Notes under the pieces: generated by a model
Databases searched by the model: none
Seen by the model: the letters and a program-made list of their open reading frames with translations, nothing else
What the model was told of the DNA's origin: nothing
Shown here: positions 35,096-43,386 of the stretch, piece by piece
How positions within the stretch are numbered: position 1 is the stretch's first letter
Layout: every line of letters starts with the position of its first letter
Position numbers and translations under genes: made by a program
DNA from: JAKQEM01 sp964391185
GTDB lineage: Bacteria > Patescibacteriota > Gracilibacteria > Peribacterales > Peribacteraceae
Assembly: GCA_964391185.1 (NCBI GenBank)
Contig: CAYMIX010000001.1
Location: 124,001 to 188,000 of the forward strand
Reading direction: 5' to 3'
DNA length: 64,000 nt

Positions 35096-35184
35096 TAGGG
35101 TCGAACTATGGACATTTATACACATATTTGCTAAAATGCAATCAAGTAACTAGACATTGTCTTTCAAACAAAAAAATACAACCC

Positions 35185-35760
35185 ATGTTTCTGACAAGCA
35201 TCCGCTCGGCTGATGTGCGTCGCCTCCTTGCACGGAGTCGTGAGCTTGAGTTAAGCGTGGGTGCAGTGCAGAGGTTGAAGTGGTTGTTATTCGCACTCGA
35301 AAACAATAACAATGTGAGTCTGACATGCAGGCACTTCGGCATTGCACGTACCACGTTCGTGCGATGGGCCGAGCGTTTTGACGCGCGCAATCCTGCATCA
35401 CTGGAAGAGCATTCACGCTGTCCGCACACCGTGCGAACGTCTGAATTGGATCCTGCAATTGTTGCGCTGATCCGTGACCTGCGCATGAAGCACACCGAGA
35501 TGGGCAAGGTACAGATTCAAAAAATTCTCCAAGACCATCACGGCATTGCACTATCGTCATCCACCATCGGACGCACGATCGCGCGTCACAATATGTTCTA
35601 CGGCAATAGTCCGTCCCACCTGCGCAAGCGCGGTGAGGATGCTTTGCAGTTGGAGGCGGCGCAGCGCGTGCAAGAAGTGCGCATCAACAAAGAACATTCA
35701 CCTTCCGATTCCGATGAGGGATTCCTCCCATTACCTCCCGACTCAAAACTCGCTTACTGA
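35185..35760 (+). CDS. Transposase-like HTH protein without catalytic domain
   Basis: The 191-residue protein resembles the N-terminal DNA-binding half of IS481/IS630-type transposases. A first helix-turn-helix at about 40-72 contains Cys-Arg-His-Phe-Gly-Ile-Ala-Arg-Thr-Thr-Phe-x-Arg-Trp, and a second winged-helix segment at about 85-140 contains Gly-Lys-Val-Gln-Ile-Gln-Lys-Ile-Leu. The integrase core with its acidic triad is missing; the gene ends after a short charged tail. It is followed after two bases by a surface-protein gene, so it is probably a domesticated regulator rather than a mobile element. The repeat array upstream is a plausible binding target. Confidence 0.7.
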   Translation: MFLTSIRSADVRRLLARSRELELSVGAVQRLKWLLFALENNNNVSLTCRHFGIARTTFVRWAERFDARNPASLEEHSRCPHTVRTSELDPAIVALIRDLRMKHTEMGKVQIQKILQDHHGIALSSSTIGRTIARHNMFYGNSPSHLRKRGEDALQLEAAQRVQEVRINKEHSPSDSDEGFLPLPPDSKLAY

Positions 35761-35762
35761 TC

Positions 35763-38159
35763 ATGCGACGCACATTCACCATGATCGGCCTGATCTCACT
35801 CACAGCAATGCTGTGGGGAGCTGTACCTGTTGCATATGCAGCAGAGAGTGATGCATATTCTCTCACCGATGACGCCGGGCGCGCAGCCGCAATGCATGGT
35901 GATTCCAGCGACTACCAGCTGAGCGGTAACATCATGTGGTACACAACGGGAGAGAGCGATGCTTATCAGGTCAATGTGTTCCCTGTTGGCGCATCGAGCA
36001 GTGTCTCTGCGGGGGCTGCTTCATCTGCTGCCGCCGCCGCTGGCGACGACCGTGGCGGCCATCGCGGTGAGGGAACGAACACATCACGCGTTTCATCACA
36101 ACGATCAAGTGCGTCGAGCTTGGTAGCTGTATCGCGCAGGTCACGCCCTGTCACATCATCGCGTGCATCTGATGCAATGCGTCCAGCTGCTGACGCTCCT
36201 TCATCGATCACTGCACCGCATTTCAGCACGCACCATCAGAGCCTTGTCGGACTTGCTCTTCCTGTCACGCAGTACGGTCGCACCTCAACGATTCATTTCT
36301 TCGGTGCGGTTGAGCCTGTGTGCGAACCGTGCATTCAGAGACAGTGTGTATCGAATGCACCTGCTGATGCCAGCATGCACGGAGCTGCCCCATGGGCAAC
36401 GCAACATCGTGTGATGCTGGTTGTCATGATTGTCGGCTTTGTGGTCGCAGTGTACGGCGGCATGCTGCTTGGCAGCGTACGCAGAGTGCGCATGTGGCCC
36501 TTCGTGTTAGACACATACACATATAATGCAGTTGGCAGTGCAAAGCATCACCAAAAGAAACGTGCACAAAGGAAGCATGGAAAGCGCGGACTCAGTGCGT
36601 TGATCATTCTCGTGATGCTTGCATCCTTTGCACGCGCAGAGGTAGCGGTTGCAGAGGACACCGTGCCGCAGTATCGCATCTACAACGGCCAATTGCGCAC
36701 GGCCGCAGGACAGCCTATCACGACACCGCATACGATCCGCTTTAGCTACTGGAACACGTCAGATATGGTGGCAGGCGATCTCACGGGCACCGGTTCCATC
36801 AACGGAGCGGCGACCACCTACCTGGGCTGGCAGGAGTTCCATACCGTGACGCCGAATGCACAGGGTAACTTCTACGTACAGCTTGGCTCTGTGAGCCCGC
36901 TTGGCAATGTAGAGAATCTCACGGCACAGCAAGCGATGAGTTTGTACTTGCAAGTGGATGTAAAAGCAGATGGTGCAGCATTCTCGGCCTTCCAAACACT
37001 GGATGTTAATCGCAACAGCGATACGATAGATCGCACGCCGGTGAACGCTGTTCCTTCTGCACGCAATGCTGACTTGCTCGATCTGCGTGAAGTGGGCACT
37101 GGTAGTGGTTCCATTCCGTATCTCCTCAGTGGCGGACTCCTGCCCGTCAGTACAGTACCAGGAGGCACCAATCGTGACTCGTTTGTCATCGATAGCAACA
37201 ATTCCGCAACCGCAGAAGTCGCTCTGCAATTCGGCTCCACCCTGAGCGAGAAGTTGTCCTTTGATATCGCTAATGACCGCTTCGTCTTTAGCGACGACCT
37301 CCGCGTGGAAGGCAATCTTACCGTGACGGGCCTCATCAATGGCGTGGATATTACATCGTTGAGCGAAGCCACTGCCACGCACTTGAAGGTATCGTCCGGA
37401 GCCGGATTGAACGTGGATGTCGCCGGCGGTAACTATCAGATCAGTGGCAATACGACCAACTATGCGGGTAGCAGTGGCGTCGGCGTTGCGAACAATGCTA
37501 CGAGCTACATCTTCTTCGGTTCCGGCGGTTTGACGGTGCGTCAAATGTCATTCCCTACCGATGAATCCTTCATTCCTCTTGCAGAGGTAGTCACGAGCGG
37601 TGGCAGCATCCAGAGCGTCACCGACCGTCGTGTTCTCCAGAGCGATAACCGTGAAAACACTATTTTGAAGGCATATAACGCATCCTTTGAGAATGCCAGC
37701 TACCAAGGCGATGGCTTGGAAAACGTCGGACAGCTTTCCGTCAGCCACGACAACTTAAACCTTAAGAACTTCTACGTATGGACGACGACGCGCACCTCAC
37801 TCCAGGACTACGACATCATCCAACGCGTGAGCCTGCCTGCCGGATTCGTACGCTGGGATACGTCCGGAGGAATGAATCCGTTGACGGTCACATATCGCAC
37901 GACATCCGCGGACACGACGAATGCCAAGCTGGATATTCAGGTCTATGACACAAACGGCGTTCCTGTCACACTCTCCGGTTCAGTGACGGATCTTGCGTCC
38001 ACCTCGTGGGCGACGACACAAATTGAGTTTGCCGGCAATCCGACGTGGACGCCGGGTATGGAGTTCCTCATTCGCTTCAAGATGTCTGCCAAGGACAACT
38101 ACCAGGTCCAGATTGGCGACTTCAAAACTCGCTTCGTCGAGCTGCTTGGAGACCATTAA
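35763..38159 (+). CDS. Large surface protein with two signal-like segments
   Basis: The 798-residue protein begins with a signal peptide (1-26), then a Ser/Ala/Arg-rich region (75-150), a transmembrane helix (about 217-237), and a basic stretch followed by a second signal-peptide-like segment (about 271-297, ending Val-Ala-Val-Ala-Glu). The rest (about 300-798) is beta-rich, with an Asp-Asp-Leu-Arg-Val-Glu-Gly-Asn-Leu module and a C-terminal beta-sandwich shared with the 38368 product. It looks like a fusion of a small membrane protein and a secreted adhesin. It is co-transcribed with the HTH gene. Confidence 0.7.
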   Translation: MRRTFTMIGLISLTAMLWGAVPVAYAAESDAYSLTDDAGRAAAMHGDSSDYQLSGNIMWYTTGESDAYQVNVFPVGASSSVSAGAASSAAAAAGDDRGGHRGEGTNTSRVSSQRSSASSLVAVSRRSRPVTSSRASDAMRPAADAPSSITAPHFSTHHQSLVGLALPVTQYGRTSTIHFFGAVEPVCEPCIQRQCVSNAPADASMHGAAPWATQHRVMLVVMIVGFVVAVYGGMLLGSVRRVRMWPFVLDTYTYNAVGSAKHHQKKRAQRKHGKRGLSALIILVMLASFARAEVAVAEDTVPQYRIYNGQLRTAAGQPITTPHTIRFSYWNTSDMVAGDLTGTGSINGAATTYLGWQEFHTVTPNAQGNFYVQLGSVSPLGNVENLTAQQAMSLYLQVDVKADGAAFSAFQTLDVNRNSDTIDRTPVNAVPSARNADLLDLREVGTGSGSIPYLLSGGLLPVSTVPGGTNRDSFVIDSNNSATAEVALQFGSTLSEKLSFDIANDRFVFSDDLRVEGNLTVTGLINGVDITSLSEATATHLKVSSGAGLNVDVAGGNYQISGNTTNYAGSSGVGVANNATSYIFFGSGGLTVRQMSFPTDESFIPLAEVVTSGGSIQSVTDRRVLQSDNRENTILKAYNASFENASYQGDGLENVGQLSVSHDNLNLKNFYVWTTTRTSLQDYDIIQRVSLPAGFVRWDTSGGMNPLTVTYRTTSADTTNAKLDIQVYDTNGVPVTLSGSVTDLASTSWATTQIEFAGNPTWTPGMEFLIRFKMSAKDNYQVQIGDFKTRFVELLGDH

Positions 38160-38313
38160 TGCTTTCTTTTATTTTTTCTTTTCCTCCTTATATATGGGCC
38201 GCACATCCATCCAACACCGCCGCAAAGTGTGCGGCACCAAGAAACAGTTTGTCTTGCCGACGATCGCATTCCTTTCCATCCGATCTATTGCGGATCCGCT
38301 CTGGAAGCTGCGC

Positions 38314-38342
38314 TTGCGCATTTATGCAAAATTTGCTATACT
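38314..38342 (+). promoter_or_regulatory. Extended -10 promoter of the 38368 adhesin gene
   Basis: TTGCGC (38314-38319), 17 bases and TATACT (38337-38342) preceded by TGC. Similar GCTATAAT-type boxes precede the other adhesin genes. The hairpin GCCGCACA/TGTGCGGC lies upstream at about 38196-38233. Confidence 0.65.
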
Positions 38343-38367
38343 TCTTAGAAACATTCACACACATCCT

Positions 38368-39930
38368 ATGAATACCTTTGTCTCCTTCCGTCGTCAGCTT
38401 CGCATGAAGCTGCTTGCAAGCGCGAGCATCGTAGCCATCGTGGCTGCTCCGCATGCGGCGATCGCAGCCTCCTCATGGAGTCCAACGCTCCTGGTGAACA
38501 CGGAGTCGTTCCAGACAGTCGATGAAGGTGATGGCACTACGGATGTGGAATTGCGCTTTGGCGGAACGTTGAATGAAAAATTGATCTTTGATCGTACGCA
38601 ACAGCGCTTCGAATTTACCGATGACTTGAGCGTACAAGGTTACCTGTCCGGTTCCCTCTTGCGCGTGGACGGCAACGCCGATATCAATGGAACGCTCTCC
38701 GCAACGGGCGCTATTCGTACAGACAGTAACCTCACCATCAACGACGATCAGACTGCGGCCAACGCAACGATCACCTTCGGTAACGACGGCGGTAATGAGA
38801 CGTTACAATTCAGTGACACCGTCAATGAGTTTGAACTCAGTGATGATCTTCGCGTGACGGGCAACTTGTCCAGCAGCGGCACACTCTCCGTAGAAACTGC
38901 AATTTCCACTGATGGCGATGCCACGATCAATGCCGATCGCACGTCGGCTGATGCTGTTTTGACCTTTGGCAATGCCACGACCAATCAGACGATAAAGTTT
39001 TTAAACACCAATCAGAAGTTCCAGTTCTCCACCAGTGTCAGTGTGCAGGGCAACATTTCCGGTTCCACGCTACGTGTGGATGGTAATGCCGATGTGCACG
39101 GTGCTTTGACAGCTTCGGGTGCATTCCGTACGGATAACAACATCACCATCAATGATGATGCGGGTGCTGCGGATGCTTCATTGACCTTCGGTAACGATGC
39201 GGGCAACGAAACTATCACGTTCAGCGATACGTTTAACGAGTTCTCGGTTTCTGACGATCTCCGCGTGACGGGCAACTTGTCCGGTAGCGGTAACTTGAAC
39301 CTCGAAGGTAACTTGACTGGTGCCACCATCAACGGCTTCGGGCTGAGCAACTGTACAGGTACGAATGCGCTTCGCTGGAATTCTGCAACAGGTAAGTTTG
39401 AATGTGCAGCGGATCAGACAGGTGCAGGCAGTTCAAGCTCTGGAGGTATTTTGTCTCTGCATCCTGAATATCCGAATGCTATCTACTTCTCCTCCGGATC
39501 CACATTCGTCGGACAAATGGTAGGATCTGGTGGCACAGCGGGACTGGAGAACGTCTATCACTGGTCCTCCACGCGATCGTCCATTCAGGACTACTGGGTA
39601 GCCGTTCGTGTGCGCCTTCCGAATAACTTCTCCAGCTGGGATCCAGTTGCGCCGATCCAGCTCCGTTACCGCACAGGTGTTGCTTCTGCGTCAAATAACC
39701 ACGTAACGGTGCGTATCAAAGATACATCGGGAGCAGCAGTGGCTCTCAGCGGTGCCGGCGGGCTCTCCAACGTCGCCTTCACCACGGCAACCATCACCGG
39801 TCCGGAAGCGTCGGGTACATGGGCGCCCAAGGGATATATCACCCTCTACGTCAAAGTGGCGGCGAATAACACCGCGAATGCCTATGCTGAGGCAGGGTAT
39901 ATCAACCTCAACTTTGAAACGACAAACTAA
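38368..39930 (+). CDS. Secreted tail-fibre-like adhesin (520 aa)
   Basis: A signal peptide (about 1-33) is followed by Ser-Ser-Trp-Ser-Pro-Thr-Leu-Leu-Val-Asn-Thr-Glu-Ser-Phe, also found in the 45999 product. Three to four repeats of about 50-60 residues carry Leu-x-Phe-Gly-Asn-Asp and Asp-Asp-Leu-x-Val-Thr-Gly-Asn-Leu. A Cys module (Asn-Cys-Thr-Gly...Phe-Glu-Cys-Ala-Ala-Asp-Gln-Thr-Gly) and a C-terminal beta-sandwich homologous to that of the 35763 product follow. Architecture suggests a long fibrous surface protein with a binding tip. Function is inferred from architecture only. Confidence 0.75.
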   Translation: MNTFVSFRRQLRMKLLASASIVAIVAAPHAAIAASSWSPTLLVNTESFQTVDEGDGTTDVELRFGGTLNEKLIFDRTQQRFEFTDDLSVQGYLSGSLLRVDGNADINGTLSATGAIRTDSNLTINDDQTAANATITFGNDGGNETLQFSDTVNEFELSDDLRVTGNLSSSGTLSVETAISTDGDATINADRTSADAVLTFGNATTNQTIKFLNTNQKFQFSTSVSVQGNISGSTLRVDGNADVHGALTASGAFRTDNNITINDDAGAADASLTFGNDAGNETITFSDTFNEFSVSDDLRVTGNLSGSGNLNLEGNLTGATINGFGLSNCTGTNALRWNSATGKFECAADQTGAGSSSSGGILSLHPEYPNAIYFSSGSTFVGQMVGSGGTAGLENVYHWSSTRSSIQDYWVAVRVRLPNNFSSWDPVAPIQLRYRTGVASASNNHVTVRIKDTSGAAVALSGAGGLSNVAFTTATITGPEASGTWAPKGYITLYVKVAANNTANAYAEAGYINLNFETTN

Positions 39931-39950
39931 TGGTCCTGACATTGAGATGC

Positions 39951-39980
39951 AAAGCGGCGGCCTTCGGGCCGCCGCTTTTG
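39951..39980 (+). terminator. Rho-independent terminator after the 38368 adhesin
   Basis: AAAGCGGCGGCC and GGCCGCCGCTTT pair around a TTCG tetraloop, followed by TTTTG. Confidence 0.9.
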
Positions 39981-39982
39981 TG

Positions 39983-40990
39983 TTAGATCTTTCCTTCTTT
40001 ATCTCGAGCGGAGACCTCATCGTAAATCATTCGCGATATATCTGAGATAGTATTTGCCAGCACATCCATATCGCGTCCGCGCAACATCACGCAGAGCAAG
40101 TAGTTGCTGCCCGGATGGTAGACAATGCCACAGTCGTGCAGTTGCTTAATACCAGTTTCGTCCTCGCGCTCGCCAAATTTATGTGCGACCTGAACATCGT
40201 CGGGCAGCGTTGCCACAATTCCCTTGTTGAATGTGGAACGTTGCAACAGTTCAAGCGCCTTCTCGCTATAATCCTTGGTAAGGAACGATGCGTTATAGAG
40301 ATGACGGAACATAGAGGCACTCTGCTTGACGGTGATGCCGTCATCGGTGGTTCGATTTTCTCCGAACAGTCCCATCTCTTCCATCATCACCAAAAAGAGC
40401 GGCTCTGCTGGACTTATGGTTTGCAGGTAGGCGTGCAGAGCGTTCGTGGCGTGATTATCGGAATAGACGATCATGTATTCCAATAACTCATCGATGGTGT
40501 AGACCTTCCCAGCTTCGACTGTTTTTTCGGCGGGGAATTCCTGATTGTATGGGACGATCAATTCTGGCGTGATTTCTACGCGTTGCCCCAGGACAGCTGG
40601 GTTCTTCTCAGCAAGACGCAGGATCGTAATCATGACCGGCACCTTCAGCAGGCTAGCGGCAGAATATATTTCATCTTCGTTGATACCCATCCACGGACCG
40701 AACTCGAGATCGCGCACGTACACGGAGCCGTGCGTGATACGTCCTTGTGACGACCATGCGCGGATCTGCGATTCCAAAGATTCTTTGAAGTCTGAAAACT
40801 CTTTTTTTTGTGCCAAGTTTTGCTCCGGTTCGCAGCGAAGCCATGGGTTGATGAGCGGGTAAGCGCCTTCACAGTCTTCTGCTGTTCCGATGACGGACGA
40901 TGTGGTGCGGGAAGTGTTATCGATGCGTACGGTCCACACGCACAAAGCGCCCAGGAAGAATGCCATCATGACCGGAAGCAATCGGTTCAT
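39983..40990 (-). CDS. Serine hydrolase, class A beta-lactamase/D,D-peptidase fold
   Basis: The 335-residue protein has an N-terminal membrane anchor or signal (about 5-22). The active-site Ser-Leu-Leu-Lys (113-116) and Ser-Asp-Asn (177-179) motifs are intact; the third motif is His-Lys-Phe-Gly (270-273) instead of Lys-Thr-Gly. It probably cuts cell-wall peptides or a related amide; whether it hydrolyses beta-lactams cannot be told. The ATG at 40990 fits the signal peptide. It is adjacent to the methyltransferase/TMTC operon but separated by a spacer with its own start. Confidence 0.85.
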   Translation of the reverse strand: MNRLLPVMMAFFLGALCVWTVRIDNTSRTTSSVIGTAEDCEGAYPLINPWLRCEPEQNLAQKKEFSDFKESLESQIRAWSSQGRITHGSVYVRDLEFGPWMGINEDEIYSAASLLKVPVMITILRLAEKNPAVLGQRVEITPELIVPYNQEFPAEKTVEAGKVYTIDELLEYMIVYSDNHATNALHAYLQTISPAEPLFLVMMEEMGLFGENRTTDDGITVKQSASMFRHLYNASFLTKDYSEKALELLQRSTFNKGIVATLPDDVQVAHKFGEREDETGIKQLHDCGIVYHPGSNYLLCVMLRGRDMDVLANTISDISRMIYDEVSARDKEGKI

Positions 40991-41033
40991 TGTCGCCGAG
41001 TATGGTCTTTCATATGCGGATGTGCAACACCGA

Positions 41034-41621
41034 TTATCGTGACTTGCTTCCCGTAGCCCATACATTCAATCCGCATTCGAACCGGCCTGTACGAATATCA
41101 ACAAAACCCGCAGCATGTAGTGCATTGTTGAGAGTGTGAGGGTTGTACATATGTGAGTGATCGTTGATTTCTTGTGCGCTTACCAGCCCGCAGTGTGCCA
41201 TCAGTTGCAACACGGTAGTAGAACATCGTGTGGGCGTTGTGAGAATAATCATTCCTCCAGGCGCTAGGATGCGATGGATCTCCGTGAGCAGCCATGCGCC
41301 AACATCTGCATCCACATGTTCGATCATCGCAAGCATGGTCACTACCTCGGCGCTGGCGTTTGCGCATGGTAGGACTCTGTGCAAGCTACACTCGTGCGCA
41401 ATCATACGAATACCCTCGTACTCGGTGGTTGCGAGTCGAAGATCGATTCCTGTTTTTTGCGAAGCGCGTGATGCGCGCAGGAGCATTGGTGGCAAGCCGC
41501 ATCCAATGTCGACGATGTGTCCATGTTCAAGAGTGGATGGAATCAACGCAAGCGCCATGGCAACCCGCTTCTGTGCTAGCCATGATTCCAACAAGCCGCT
41601 GCCCCGTGTGGGTGAGGGCAT
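41034..41621 (-). CDS. Class I SAM-dependent methyltransferase
   Basis: The 195-residue protein has motif I Val-Asp-Ile-Gly-Cys-Gly (about 37-42), an acidic post-I residue, and Leu-Ala-Pro-Gly-Gly-Met near 128 as in Methyltransf_11 enzymes. The substrate is unknown. The ATG at 41621 lies one base after the stop of the TMTC-like gene, so it is translationally coupled to it; modification of a sugar or lipid used there is possible but inferred. Confidence 0.8.
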   Translation of the reverse strand: MPSPTRGSGLLESWLAQKRVAMALALIPSTLEHGHIVDIGCGLPPMLLRASRASQKTGIDLRLATTEYEGIRMIAHECSLHRVLPCANASAEVVTMLAMIEHVDADVGAWLLTEIHRILAPGGMIILTTPTRCSTTVLQLMAHCGLVSAQEINDHSHMYNPHTLNNALHAAGFVDIRTGRFECGLNVWATGSKSR

Positions 41622-41622
41622 G

Positions 41623-43362
41623 TCAGTAGGTCTCGAACATGGAAATTTTTTCTTCGTCGGTAAGTTTGATGACAGGCAAATTCTTGTCCCAGTCGAAATA
41701 TTGCCGTGCTTCATCATGTCGATCGAGCATCCAAAGATTGAGCGCGAGGAGCATGCGCGTGCGATGCTCATGTGGATCAAACCATTTGCTGCCTTGCAGG
41801 TGATGTAGACTTTCTTGATAACGATGCTCTTTCGCAAGGAGCGTGGAACGAAGAATGACATTTGCCAGTTCGTCACCCCCCAATTCTTCCGCAGCCGCTG
41901 TTGCAAGTTCGGCAACCTGCAATTCACCCGCGCTGAGCGCCAGTGCTGCGGCTACGTGGTGAATAGGCACATGTTCTCTCGTAATGCTGAGCCCTTGGGT
42001 TACGAGCGCAGTCCCCTCCTGAATGCGACCGTACTGCAGTCGATTGTTTGCCAAAAAAACGTAGGAAATGACGCTATTCGGAGCGTCCCTCACCATGCTT
42101 TCGCCAAGTCTGGTCGCATCGAGCCATACGTATGTCCGGGGTATCAGGACAAAGAGGTAGGCAACTGCGATGGCAGGTAACACTGTAAGTGCGGCTGTTC
42201 GCGCGTTTTTCCACAGGTGCCATGCCCCGTAGCCGCCGATCATCGCCAAGCCCGCGGAAGGAGCATACAGCCATCGTTCGGCAAAAAAATCAATCGAGTG
42301 GTAAAACGGAATTTTCGAGAATGGGAAGTACAGTACCAGGAAGGTCAACGCTCCCACGCCCAAGGGTGACGATCGTGTTCGCGGAAAGCATACGAAAGTG
42401 ATCAAGAGGATTGCGATCAGAACGCCCGGTATTGCCATCCATGATTCGAACGGAGAGCTAATGATAGGCACGTGCGCGAAGCCGTACGTTGCGGACAAAT
42501 TCCATGGCACGAAAGTTTGTCCGACGGCGATAAAAAAGAGCTGCACCGCCGTCCATGGCACGAAACGCGGCGCCATATAGCCGAGGGGGTTTTGTCCAAA
42601 ATAGAGAATTTCTCCGTCGGGGACGATCGTGTGGCCAACGGCGATATCGCGCAGCACGAAAAACACGACAATCGCACACGCTTGCATCATAATCGGAAGC
42701 CAGGCCTTGAGCGTCATGCGCCAGCCACGCATTAAAAACAAAACGCCGGCAAATACGCCGGGAAGCACCAACGCGGATTCTTTGCTCAAAAACGCACAGA
42801 GGGAAAAGACAGCAGCGAACAACGCATATGCGTTCTTGTGCTTTTTTCCTTCGATTGATGCAAGAAAGACGTTCCAAGCCGCGAATCCACACACTCCAAC
42901 GAGTAGTTCGTCGCGCGCTTTGATGTATGCAATGGATTCGACGTGAATGGGCATCAGCGCGAAAAAAATCACAGTCAGCCATGCAAGCATGTCATTCTTC
43001 CATAACCTGCGCATCACAATAAAGAGCAGTGTGCATGCGATGCCATTCAAGCAGATGTTCACCAGGTGAAACCACACCGGGGATTCACCGGTGAAGAGGT
43101 AGTTCAGTGAGAATGTGACGAATGTGAGAGGGCGATAATGTGCATTGCTTGTTAATCGGTCTAGTGAGGGTTCGAACCATGTTTTCCATAGGTATGATAT
43201 ATTCCTCAGATCCGCATTTTGATAAAAAAATGCGTCGTCATACACGAATTCCCCCCTCAGCGTATTGCCATACCATAAAAAACTGATGAGAAAAAACACA
43301 CATGTGGCGATCGCGATAGGATGCCGTCGATAGGTGTTGCGTGCGTACTCGACGATCGACAT
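41623..43362 (-). CDS. TMTC-like GT-C membrane glycosyltransferase with TPR tail
   Basis: The 579-residue protein has about ten membrane spans and an Asp-Asp pair (42-43) in the first extracytoplasmic loop (Phe-Val-Tyr-Asp-Asp-Ala), as in lipid-linked-sugar GT-C enzymes of the TMTC/DUF1736 type. Its C-terminal third (about 420-560) is helical with TPR-like repeats. Eukaryotic TMTCs O-mannosylate proteins; here the flanking adhesins would be logical targets. Coupled to a methyltransferase gene. The target link is inference from position. Confidence 0.8.
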   Translation of the reverse strand: MSIVEYARNTYRRHPIAIATCVFFLISFLWYGNTLRGEFVYDDAFFYQNADLRNISYLWKTWFEPSLDRLTSNAHYRPLTFVTFSLNYLFTGESPVWFHLVNICLNGIACTLLFIVMRRLWKNDMLAWLTVIFFALMPIHVESIAYIKARDELLVGVCGFAAWNVFLASIEGKKHKNAYALFAAVFSLCAFLSKESALVLPGVFAGVLFLMRGWRMTLKAWLPIMMQACAIVVFFVLRDIAVGHTIVPDGEILYFGQNPLGYMAPRFVPWTAVQLFFIAVGQTFVPWNLSATYGFAHVPIISSPFESWMAIPGVLIAILLITFVCFPRTRSSPLGVGALTFLVLYFPFSKIPFYHSIDFFAERWLYAPSAGLAMIGGYGAWHLWKNARTAALTVLPAIAVAYLFVLIPRTYVWLDATRLGESMVRDAPNSVISYVFLANNRLQYGRIQEGTALVTQGLSITREHVPIHHVAAALALSAGELQVAELATAAAEELGGDELANVILRSTLLAKEHRYQESLHHLQGSKWFDPHEHRTRMLLALNLWMLDRHDEARQYFDWDKNLPVIKLTDEEKISMFETY

Positions 43363-43386
43363 GCTTCCAGCCTATCACATTCTTCA

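Noticed and set aside
35116..35124. Replication origin suggested by a TTATACACA DnaA-box match next to the AT-rich, GATC-rich region
   Set aside because: Only one good DnaA box was found and no dnaA, dnaN or parAB gene is close; kept only as one possible meaning of the array.
35185..35760. Insertion sequence transposase
   Set aside because: The catalytic core is absent, no terminal inverted repeats are seen, and the gene is coupled to a surface protein gene.
36759..37544. 261-codon frame on the - strand inside the 798-aa surface gene
   Set aside because: Antisense to a coding region with signal peptide and modules shared with other adhesins.
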